The notes under the pieces are model-generated. The model was not told the DNA's origin and did not search any database. It saw only the letters and a list, made by a program, of their open reading frames with translations. Position numbers and translations under genes: made by a program. From Acytostelium subglobosum LB1 (Eukaryota; Evosea; Eumycetozoa; Acytosteliales; Acytosteliaceae), in NCBI RefSeq assembly GCF_000787575.1, contig NW_012236521.1:266924-330923 (forward strand): a stretch of 64,000 nucleotides of DNA, written 5' to 3'. Below are positions 23,301 to 32,859 of this stretch, piece by piece. The number at the start of each line of letters is the position of its first letter. Within the stretch, counting starts at the first letter, position 1.

Positions 23301-24048
23301 ATGGCGCCATCCCTCATTGTGTCTTTCTGTTTGATTGGTTTGTATTATCCAGGTGATGTTGATATGAGTGGTGGAATAGTTCCATCCAGGTGAATGAGTG
23401 GACGAGTGGAAGAGTGAGTGAGTGAGTGATTGATCAGGTGAGTGAGTTGATTGATGAAGAGGGATACGAACGATCATTGTATTATGTGCCAACTCTGCAG
23501 TTGACCTGTGCACATTGAATGACACCACTTCAATGTCGATTGACTTTAGTATGCGTAGGAAGATGTCAATCACATTGGGACCAATCGCGAGCATTGACAA
23601 GAAGTCATTAAAGAACTGTGGCCACTGCTCAGGGTACTCCTGCTTGAACAACAACACAACGATCTGTGCGTACTTGTTCTTGATTGCTGAAGTATGGTAT
23701 GAGTGAGTGATTGATTGATTGAATGAGTCTTTGCCACCCCTGACGCTTACCTGTATCTTCATTTGTGTTGGCCAGTACGACCTTCAAGTATGTGATTAGG
23801 GTGCTCTTTAGACTGAGTCTGTCCTGCTCGGTAAGTGCTTCGTAGCGATGTAGTATGACGTCTTGAAAGACGTGAAAGCAGAAGAACTTGACGTGTATTG
23901 ACTTTGTCTGAAATAGCTTCTCCAGACAGAACTTCCAACCATCTGGTGACTCCTTAACTGTATTGGTATATGCCAGCGCCTTTAGCTTCAATTCCTCTGA
24001 TATAGAAGGGTCATAGCTATACAGGATCGCTGTTTCAAAGTCATCCAT
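20367..24048 (-). CDS. xpot: Exportin-T (tRNA exportin), about 967 aa
   Basis: Importin-beta-like receptor that carries mature tRNA out of the nucleus with RanGTP. Ten exons (24048-23751, 23686-23472, 23326-23200, 23109-22835, 22746-22606, 22542-22155, 22077-21827, 21730-21629, 21564-21292, 21200-20367) sum to 2,904 nt, and the length matches animal XPOT. Collinear landmarks are ALAYTNTVKESPDGWKFC and HVKFFCFHVFQDVILHRYEA (Ran-binding N-terminus), WIDINLIVNDRFIQ, REEVCDCFKEIIYKGMDP, EFRKDLSNQFRNIF, TYFETVVRYAKYVPHDPQNL, FLDQRGLLNSNTLVRSRAGY and a C-terminal KDFQDFFKLFIRNLKQQ. A Gln tail of CAA/CAG codons (QQQQQQQQSSKK) ends the protein and is a dictyostelid addition. Exon 5 is short and the donor of exon 2 (GTTCGT) is non-standard. 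Many introns carry ATTG arrays. Confidence 0.95.
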
Positions 24049-24745
24049 ATTCTATATCTCTATCTCTTTCTCTCTATATCTTGAGTTGACCTATATCTCT
24101 ATCTATCTCTATCTCTATCTTATATATTATCTATATTATTATTATATATATATTGTAGTTGTATATTTGTGTTATGTCAATACATCCAATGAATGAGGTC
24201 TGTGTTGTGTATATATGTATATATCTATGTTTGTTTGGCTGCAGATGTATGAATGATTGACTGATTGACTATTGACTAAGTATGAATATGTTGATTGATT
24301 GACCGGTTGATTGACAGAGTTGATGGTTGTGTAAAGAATGAATGAATGAGATGTGGACGTTGTTGTGAATGTGAAAGACCTGAATGAATGAATGAATGAA
24401 TGTATTCTTTAGTCGTCTTTTCTCAAGAACGCTGACCCAGCCAAAGAATGAACACAACAACGCCCAAGAGTCTCGAATGTTGTCGCACGACCCTTCAGCG
24501 ATGCAAAGTAGAAAAAAAAAGTAGTAGTTCGTGACAAACACACACATTCAGTACCGGTCCACTCAATGCCAATGATCGAATGAATGGTTTGATTGTTTAA
24601 GAAGACAGATAGATATCAACTTTAGTTTATTCAATCACCATGATAACACAATGATTGCTTGGATCGTGACTATCTTGTTGATTACCTATCCACCCTGTAC
24701 CACCCATCTCATTAAAATTGGTATGATCATCAAGTTGATTGTTTG

Positions 24746-24779
<34 letters not shown>

Positions 24780-25077
24780 AGAGTTGGCTTAAGGGCATAA
24801 GAATGTCCATTCTACAACTAATTGTTGTTGTAATAATAAGAATAAACTTATAATTGAGCTTGCAAATGATGTAAGGGTGTGGCTCCAACCAATTTGAAGT
24901 TGCCGAATGATGCAAAGGCATCGGCAATTTGGTCCACAACCCACAATTAAAATCCTAAATCACTTTAAAAGTTGATCATCATTCTACTTCAATCAAATAA
25001 ATATCATTCAATACATATATACAAATATACAAGTAGTAGTAGTAGTAGTAGTAGTAATAGTATAGTAGTAGTTAGTA
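24049..25077. other. 1.03 kb divergent promoter region
   Basis: Lies between divergently transcribed exportin-T and the SDR gene. It holds TCTATC runs just upstream of exportin-T (24055-24120), TGAA and ATTG arrays, a GTAGTA run near 25034 and a nested inverted repeat at 24875-24942. I see no complete gene. A minus-strand frame through the inverted repeat is open but has no start or splice support. Confidence 0.5.
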
Positions 25078-26609
25078 ATGACAAAGAATACAAAGATAGC
25101 AACATTAGCATCATTAGCATCATTATCATCACAATCATCATCATCATCATCATCACAAACAACATCAACAAGTGATCAGAAAGGCAATGGAAAGGGAAAG
25201 CTTAATGTACTGCTAACTGGAGCAACAGGCTTTGTTGGTTCAAACTGCTTGCGACCAATGTTAGACTCCAATCAATATAGAGTGTTTGCATTGGTGAGGA
25301 ATAGACATAAAGTGGATGGTTCGACACAGTCAAGACAGATGCCAAAGGAGTTCAGACAGTTCTCATCCAATCCATCATTCTCAATACTGGTGGGCGACAT
25401 TGTTGACTTGGACCTGGACGCTGCGCATCAGGGCAAGGTGATTGAACACTTGCGCAAGTTGATCATCTCGCATCGCATCCACATCATTGTTCATCTGGCC
25501 GCTGCAATGGAATTCTATCCAGGCGATCAGCATATCGTATACATGACCAACGTCATTGGAACAAAGAACCTGTTGGAGGCATCAATATATCGCAAGCATA
25601 AAGGTGGTGGTGATGGCGATGGCAGTGACAGTGACAGCGACAGCGAGGAGAGCGAGCAAGACAGTGATGATAGCGATGGTGAAGCCCTGCCAAAGGTGGT
25701 CGACCACCCACTCATCAAGAGGTTCATATACATCTCGTCGACAGAGGCCATGGGTGGCTGTCCACCTAGTCCTGGCGTGCTGAGATCAGAGACTTCAAGG
25801 GACAACCCACCCAACTTCTATTATGGCGAGACGAAGCTGCAGGGTGAGGAGCATGTGCGCGCCACCGAGCAGGACTATGGCCTGGACACAATGATCGTGA
25901 GGCTCACCGGAGTCTTTGGACGATCGGACGACTTCTCGATGTTTGAACTGATCCAAGCCATCTCGTACGGTCTGATATTCTTCATACCATCGTTCGCCAC
26001 GGGCTCTGTCATGTACACACACATCGATGACGTCGTGCACGGCATTATGTTGGCGATGAAGAAGAAGCGATCTTCGTTGGACGTGAGCAATAAGTCGGAC
26101 TTGCCCTACACCTATATCATCGCGCCCGACAAAGGACTATCATACCGCGAGGTCATTATATATATCAATGAGAAGCTCAACAGAATGAAGCCAAGACTAG
26201 TCCTACCAGGTGTCATTGTACAAGGTGCCATCGGCCTCGTTGGCAAGCTCATCTATCGATTCAAGAACAAGCAGTTCCTTTTCCAACCAAAGACATTGGA
26301 GAGGTAAGTGTCCTAGGTGTCAACATCCAGCAACATGTATGTTACCAATGCGAACTCTGACTGACTCATTCAATCTATCAATCAATCAATCATATTACTA
26401 GGATGTCTGAAGACCGTATGTTCAACAATGAGAGAGCCAAGCGTGAGCTTGGATTCAAGCCACAGTATACATTTAAGCAGGGACTGAATGTGACGATCGA
26501 GGAGTATCTGGAGAATGATAGGATATCATACTATCCAGTGTCTCCATTGTTTATAGGCTTTATAATGCTGATACTCTTTATTAAGTTTATGTCATGGGAT
26601 ATGTTCTAG
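25078..26609 (+). CDS. Extended short-chain dehydrogenase/epimerase, C-terminally membrane-anchored, about 477 aa
   Basis: NAD(P)-dependent oxidoreductase or epimerase of the extended SDR superfamily. Two exons (25078-26303, 26402-26609) join in frame. A Ser/Thr-rich leader is followed by the Rossmann motif LLTGATGFVGSNCL (GxxGxxG). Next come the conserved Asp region LVGDIVDLDLD, HLAAAMEFYPGDQ, the catalytic Ser strand FIYISSTEAMGG and the YxxxK pair in YYGETKLQGEEH. An acidic Asp/Ser/Glu insert (about 25610-25690) interrupts the fold. The C-terminus has EYLENDRISYYP and a hydrophobic helix (LFIGFIMLILFIKFMSWDMF), so the enzyme is probably tail-anchored, as in 3-beta-HSD/sterol C4-decarboxylase-type SDRs. 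The exact substrate is unknown; sterol metabolism is a guess from the layout. Confidence 0.88.
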
Positions 26610-26900
26610 CCTCATCCATTCATAACAGTACAGTACATAGCAAGTACTACCATACATTACATTATATTATCATCTTGGACATCAATTATTGTACAAATAA
26701 CAACAACAAACAAATAATAACAACAATGTGATGTTGATGAGGGACGTAAAAATGAGTGAATGAAGTTCAAAAAACAAGTTTATTTTGTTTGTTGGGGTTG
26801 TTCAAATTGAACATGGGTGTCATCGTTGAAGTTGTCTTGGTCAGGTGCTCATTATTCAATTAAACACATAAGTAACAACCAAACAAATATATATATAACA

Positions 26901-27387
26901 ATGGTACGAAGAATTATATATATGTTCAAAGAATGAATGAATGAATGAATGATTATACTCACACACAACACAACACAGGGCGTTGACATCGAAACTAAGG
27001 TACAGGGAAATGGAAAGAAGCCAGGAAAGGGACAGACTGTCTCTGTTCACTATGTTGGAACGTTGACCAACGGAACTGAGTTTGACTCATCTCGCAAGAG
27101 AGGCAAGCCATTCGAGTTCGTCCTCGGCAGGGGTCAGGTTATCAAGGGATGGGATGAGGGTGTTGCCCAAATGACCCAGGGTGAGAAGTCCATCTTGACC
27201 ATCTCCCCAGGTATGAATATATAGGATATACCCATTTCAATGTGTGTATTACACTTAATCTAACCAATACATTCATTCTCCCTCAATCATAATAATAGAC
27301 TTTGGATACGGTGCTTCTGGTATCGGAGGTGTCATCCCAGGTAATGCCACTTTGATCTTTGAGGTTGAGTTGCTTTCATTCAGATAA
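26901..27387 (+). CDS. FKBP12-type peptidyl-prolyl cis-trans isomerase, 107 aa
   Basis: Cytosolic proline isomerase and receptor of FK506/rapamycin. Three exons: 26901-26903 (only the ATG), 26979-27210 and 27299-27387, total 324 nt. The mature sequence [20 protein letters not shown] is followed by all classical pocket elements: [40 protein letters not shown], and after the second intron [19 protein letters not shown] and IFEVELLSF. Length matches single-domain FKBP12. The start is fixed by the unique ATG directly followed by a GT donor and by perfect continuation of the family N-terminus after the acceptor. Confidence 0.95.
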
Positions 27388-27755
27388 GCAAATGTCTGTC
27401 TGTTCTCTCTGTAAGCAGCGACAATAAGTGATAAAGTGATGTGATGATCACACTCTCTCTCTCCAACAGTAAGAATACGTTCAAATATGAATAAAATCAC
27501 TTATCTAGTATGTATGTTTACTGCCGTGTGGTGTAGTCTGATCTGGTGATTGATTGTACATCCATTACAGTGTATATCCTCGAGCTCGATGCTTGTTGTG
27601 TCTGTCCACACCAATGTTTGTGCGCAGACCAATCGCCTGTCATGGAAGAAAGAGGAGGAGAGGAAGGGGAGGAGAGGAGGAAGGAGGGAGGAGGAAGGAG
27701 GAGGAAGGAGGGGAGAGGAAGCTGGAAGATAGTAACATAATATTGTATATTTATC
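27388..27755. other. Convergent intergenic region with a homopurine tract
   Basis: Lies between the 3' ends of FKBP12 and the small type I membrane protein gene. It includes a stem-like segment (GTCTG..CACA..TGTG..CAGAC, about 27599-27628) and a purine-only run of about 80 nt from about 27644. Confidence 0.6.
27644..27724 (+). repeat. Homopurine (A/G) tract
   Basis: About 80 bases with almost no pyrimidine, built from GGAGG, AGGAAGG and GAGGAGG blocks on the plus strand. It is strikingly GC-rich and strand-asymmetric compared with the AT-rich surroundings and lies between two convergent 3' ends. Confidence 0.85.
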
Positions 27756-28177
27756 TTATGCCATTTCGTTGATGCTGTAAATATCATCGTCGTCATCGCT
27801 GTCAAAGTCACCGGATATCAGTGGTACCTGTCCATCGGCACCCTTACGACGACGATTGCCACGCAGTCCATTCAGATTCATCGCAGCACGCTGTTCTCTA
27901 ACCTTGCAATAGAATATCAACAATACCAACAGCACTATCATACACACTACTACCACAACACTGACAATGATGAACACAGTGTTCTTCAATCCTGGTATTG
28001 GTATCGCCTCAGAGTCCTCCGAATCTGCAATAACTAATATATGTATAAATATTGTCAGTCCAACTATCCATTCCATTAGTTCATCCACATTAGTTCATTC
28101 ATTAATTCATTACCTTGACTGAATAGAGTAGCAAGTCCAATCAGTAACAAGAACAGTCTATCAATACCTATTGACAT
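27756..28177 (-). CDS. Small type I membrane protein, 113 aa
   Basis: Two exons, 28177-28114 and 28033-27756, join to 342 nt. A signal peptide (MSIGIDRLFLLLIGLATLFS) is followed by a very short acidic ectodomain (ADSEDSEAIPIPGLKN). A strong transmembrane helix (TVFIIVSVVVVVCMIVLLVL) leads into a cytosolic tail with a basic patch (GLRGNRRRKGADG) and an acidic end (SGDFDSDDDDDIYSINEMA). The tail pattern suggests trafficking signals. It is not a family that I recognise. Confidence 0.75.
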
Positions 28178-30107
28178 TGTATATAAATGTGTTGTTGTAT
28201 TATATATAAATATAATGCTGTAAAGTATGTTTGTTGGTTGTAAGGATGTCTAAACAATGGGTATCATCATACCAATTAGTGTATGTATGAATGAATGGAA
28301 TGTTGATGTATTAGAGATAGGTAATGTATGTAATGTTGAATTGATTGATTGATTGATTGAGTGTTGACACTTGTGTTGTTGTGTTTGTGTGTGTAAGTGT
28401 GTATAAGTGTGTTTGTATGGAAGTGTGTAATGTAATTCATTTGAGAGTGTTTGTCTTTGCAAAGGGGCTTCGACTCTTCATCGTCGGTTGGACTTTTAAG
28501 GTCAGTTTGGGGTCACCTGCCAAACTAACTAACTTCCCGTTCTATCAAGATGTAGTTCAACTTCATTGTACATGTTTATTAATAACGTAATAATTGGTGA
28601 ACAAGATTGTTATATTTATTCTACATCGAATAGAGAGGGGGTGAAACAAATAACTTACAACATTGTAGTTTACCCTTGAAGGAAATTGTGACTCACTCTA
28701 TAGTATATATCACCACTTTGAGATATAATTGGTAGTAGTAAAGATCATAACATCATTCGAATTATCTATTACCAGGGTAGAGTGAGAGAAGTAGACAGAC
28801 ACACCCACTTGGTAATGCAAGGAATGAATGTTCAGTTTCTCTTGCAACAAGCTGGCAAACGCGATATCTTTGTTTTGATTACTGAATGCGCATGAGGAGT
28901 GTGGTTGCGATGAGTAAAGTAAAGCAAAAGGACCTTGATAATGGGCTGGGCAGTTCTTGGCACATATCTTCCGATCGCCAAGATACTGGACCGGCCAGTT
29001 GGGCCGGATCTGACAATCCTCTTATTCTGATTCGTTGATGAAATGACTGCCCCACTTGTTTGATGTTGTGGTGTGATCATCATCAAAGTTGACTACCATT
29101 ATTCATAAATCCAATCATTCATTCATTCATTCATTCATTCATTGTACATTATAACATTACTATTATTTGTAACAATATTATTATTATCATCAGATACCTT
29201 TGATTCCGAAGTTGTAAGTACATTCACATTCTGTCACTCACATGTTTGATTTGGTCATTAAATTTATGACCCATAAGTTAGCCATATGGTAGACAATCCA
29301 TCCCCATCAATTCACCGAACATCTTTGAAGTTTAAGTCAAACTGTTAAATCAGAGTGGGTTGACGCACTCTAGAACCACACACCGGTGATTGGACTCCAT
29401 CCATCCATCCATCCGTCAGTCCGTCCGTCTGAACACCAACGGATGGACACCCAAGTTTAGATTGACGCGAGATGATCACCCACAATCCAACCAAAAGACA
29501 CAATCAATCAAACACATATGTTCTACAATACCCTTTGAACTCTCAAGATCTAAACGACTTGTTGTTGTTACTGTTGTTGTTGTTGTTGTTTGTTTCGTCG
29601 ACTCGAGTCGAGTTGAGTCGTCTAAACATCTCTCAAAGATGATCTTGCCCCAGGATTGATCAAATAACTACTTCATGCCAAAGGCCACACTGAGCCACTT
29701 GTCAGATCCCATCACACACATAGTTAACGCCAACACGTTCACGCAACATGTGGCAGTTGGAGATGGACTGCGGACCTCGCAAAGTGCGTGTGCCTCCCCC
29801 TTCTCGAAAAACAGAACGTTCCACAAATTGTCACCTATTTTTTTTGTTTTGTTTTGTTGATGTTGTTCCAAACCCCATGCGTACCATGGTGCTGGATGTA
29901 CTACTGCTGTGGACAGTCAATCGCTATCTCTTATTCTCTCACAATTACTTGACCTTCGCTTTGTGTCTCTCACTCACACTCACCTCATTCATTCACTCGC
30001 TCATCAACATCACCTGAGTGTGATACATACCGTTCATTCTCCACTTTGCGTGCTTGTTTGTTATTATACCTCTCTATCTATCTATCTTTGTTTCGTATTT
30101 CTTATTC

Positions 30108-30140
<33 letters not shown>

Positions 30141-31092
30141 CAAGGTTTAGTTTAAAAGACATTCATTACCTTGGTCAAATTCCCCTGTAGTAAGCATCAT
30201 CTCCCAAAGACAAAGACATACATTACATTCACAAGTCGATCACAATGAACAACCAATCAATCAAACACCAAGCCATTGTCAACGTCGCGACAATGATTAT
30301 AATTTATTATACTCCTACCATCTCCTACCACCAATCACACCACTCATTCGTTCATTCCATCCATTCATTCATTCTATTCATTCACATCACAGTCCAATCC
30401 ATTGTCCAACCCACACTTGACTCTCTCTCTCTCTCTAATTTAAACACATAATGAGTGAGACAGTTGATGGATACACACACAGTCGGAGTGTGTTATTTGA
30501 GTTGACACACATACCACACCACACTCATCAATCAGTCAATCAATCAATCAATCAATAACACACTGATTTAACACTACACTTCCATCCATCAATCATGTTG
30601 TTGTTGTTGTTGTTATAACACTGTTGATATTTTAAGAGTCATACTAACACCCCTTCCTCTCCCTTCGCCCTCCCACTTCTTCACCTCTCTCTCTCTATTT
30701 GTTTAATTAACTCTTTTAGTTATACATTATATATATTCACATTCAAAAGGTTAACAGCAACACACAATACTCAACTTCCTTTATTCATTCATTCATTCAC
30801 TCTACCAACCAAATATTTATTCACACATACACATAATAATATATTAATTTCATTACTTCTTATATATATAATATAATCAATCAATTATTATTATATATAT
30901 AGTTATAAATAATCCAAACCAACAATCCAACCCAATCCAATTAAATAACATTGTATAGTACACCTTAAAGGTCATTTGACAGCGACGCCAAACTGACCGA
31001 GTAGATAACAGACGGAGAGAATAGACAGATCAGTAACAGACAATAGCGGAGGCAGTAGTAATTACAGCAGTAGTCCCAGCAAGATTAACAAA
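28178..31092. other. 2.9 kb non-coding region upstream of the G-alpha gene
   Basis: By far the longest gene-free stretch in the window. It contains a perfect 7-bp hairpin at 28504-28526, a double GC-rich hairpin at 28951-29010, a DUSE-like box at 29268-29277 followed by a hairpin at 29352-29371, and CCAT/CCGT repeats near 29400. Several moderately GC-rich islands (29670-29820) have open but unconvincing frames. Closer to the G-alpha start it is AT-rich with CAAT and ATTC microsatellites. I would expect the G-alpha promoter/5' UTR and probably one or more non-coding RNA genes here. Confidence 0.6.
28951..29010. ncRNA. Candidate structured RNA: two adjacent GC-rich hairpins
   Basis: Plus-strand reading: CAGT(T)CTTGGC pairs with GCCAAG(AT)ACTG around a 15-nt loop (28951-28988). 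Immediately after, GACCGGCC pairs with GGCCGG(A)TC around a 5-nt loop (28989-29010). Both are far more stable than expected for this AT-rich DNA. The strand, ends and family are unknown; I could not match it to SRP RNA, snRNA or class I RNA from memory. A minus-strand frame is open across it, so a coding explanation is not excluded. Confidence 0.35.
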
Positions 31093-32298
31093 ATGAGCTG
31101 TGTAGCACGAAGAACCGACGAGCTCAAGATCTCCATCGAGATCGACAAGGAGCTCAGACACGAGGAGCGCCGCTTGAAGCGCGACATCCAGATCCTGCTG
31201 CTCGGCGCAGGCGAGTGCGGCAAGTCGACCATCTTTAAGCAACTAAAGATCCTGCAGGACAATGGCAAGTGGACGGAGCGCGAGCTGCTCGAGTTCCGCA
31301 ACAGCATCTATGTAAATATCACCTCTCAATTGCTCGTCCTCGTCATGGCCTGTGAGAAGTTCAATATACCTCTGTTGCCCCAGAATCAAGATATACCAGA
31401 GAGGATTAAGAATCGTCAACATCTCACAGAGGATTGGACTGCTGAAGTGGCAGACGATGCCACCAGACTCTGGTCCGATCCAGCTATTAGATCAGTTTAC
31501 GATCGTAGAGATAAGGATTTCCAATTGAACGATTCAGCTAGATAGTATGTACATTCGCTCAATCAATCAATGTGATGTGAATGTTGATGCTAACTGATCA
31601 ATCAATCAAAATATAGTTTCTTTGATAACTTAGCAAGGATAGCAGATTCAAAGTATTTGCCGACGCCACAGGATGCCCTTCGATCAAGAGTGATGACAAA
31701 GGGTATTGTAGAGGCTGATGTTGTGTTTGATGGCATTTCGATGAAGATCATTGATGTTGGAGGACAGCGTTCACAACGACGCAAGTGGATTCACTGTTTC
31801 GATGGCGTGTCAGCGGTGATCTTTGTCGCAGCACTGAGCGAGTACGATCAGATGTGTCGCGAGGTTGCCGTCAACCGTCTCGACGAGTCAATCAACCTCT
31901 TCTCAGAGATTAGCAACAGCCAGTGGTTCGTAACCACTCCAATGATCCTCTTCCTCAACAAGAAAGATCTACTCATCGAGAAGTTACAAAGAGTGCCATT
32001 CAATACTTATGATTCACATTATACAGGTATGTTTGATCGATCAAACACACACAAACGAACACAAACACAAACTAACTTGTCAAACTCAAACATCAAACTC
32101 CACAATCATAAACTCAAAGGCGACAACTCATTCTCTGATGTATCAACATATATAAAGAAAAAGTTCCTGGCCACAATGAAGAACTCCCAGAAGGATATAT
32201 ACACTCACATGACAATCGCCATCGACACTCAGAACATCGACTTTGTATTTAAGGCCGTGAAGGAGATCCTCTTGAAACAGACTTTCAAAGAGTTTTAA
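31093..32298 (+). CDS. Heterotrimeric G-protein alpha subunit, 346 aa
   Basis: GTP-binding subunit that couples receptors (such as cAMP or folate receptors in dictyostelids) to effectors at the plasma membrane. Exons 31093-31544, 31617-32026 and 32120-32298 give 1,041 nt. G-box motifs are G1 LLLGAGECGKSTIFKQLK, switch I RVMTKGIVE (with the Arg/Thr of RxxTxGI), G3 IDVGGQRSQRRKWIHCF, G4 LFLNKKDLL and G5-like TIAIDTQNI. The C-terminal receptor-contact tail is EILLKQTFKEF. Two oddities are visible: the start is MSCVARR, so the myristoylation Gly2 is missing (Cys3 remains for palmitoylation), and the P-loop has Cys where most G-alpha have Ser. The paralogue number cannot be assigned safely. Upstream is an unusually long non-coding region. 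Confidence 0.95.
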
Positions 32299-32859
32299 AA
32301 TTATCTTCTTTCTTACACCTCTTCACCAATCTACCAAACCAACCAATCAACCAACAACGACCATCATCATCTTTATCATATCCAACTCATACACAACAAC
32401 AACAACAACACAAGGTCCAATACGCAACCACAAACGTCAACAACTACTCCAACACCTATACATACATACGTACATACTTCTCCTATCCCTCTTTCTCTCC
32501 TCATCTCCCCTGCCGCCTTTAATAAATGCAGTGCACTGCACAATGGACCACCTGTTTGATCACAAATATTCGAAGTTCATTTGAATGTGTTCTGTGGTGT
32601 CAAAATTGCGCACACAATTATTATGTGTGCTTCAGCGAAGATTCTCCCAGAGTACAACTCACAATGTTGTGTGAGAACAAAGTTTGAATGAATGTTGAGG
32701 ACAGTCAGGCTTAAATAGATTGAGCTCACACAACATTCACTTCATTCTCATTCTCTCCCTCTAGTTAGTTGTAATACAAACAATCCTTTCTCTCTTTGAT
32801 ATTAAATTGTTAATTGAATTAATTGATTGATTATCTCTTTGAATTGAAATATCAATATC
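32299..32859. other. Intergenic between G-alpha and Nup98 with small hairpins
   Basis: Holds the 3' UTR of G-alpha and the promoter of nup98. The palindrome GCAGTGCACTGC (about 32529) and two perfect stems (32610-32630, GCACACA/TGTGTGC; 32658-32675, CTCACA/TGTGAG) lie within 150 bp. No coding signal. Confidence 0.55.

Noticed and set aside
24269-24547. Minus-strand ORF of 92 codons starting MCVFVTNYYFFFLL
   Set aside because: Composed of microsatellite translations (FIHSFIQ, QSTGQSIN) in AT-rich promoter DNA.
29668-29871. Opposed small ORFs on both strands in a GC-richer island
   Set aside because: Both frames are open and neither has convincing protein character; left as part of the non-coding region.
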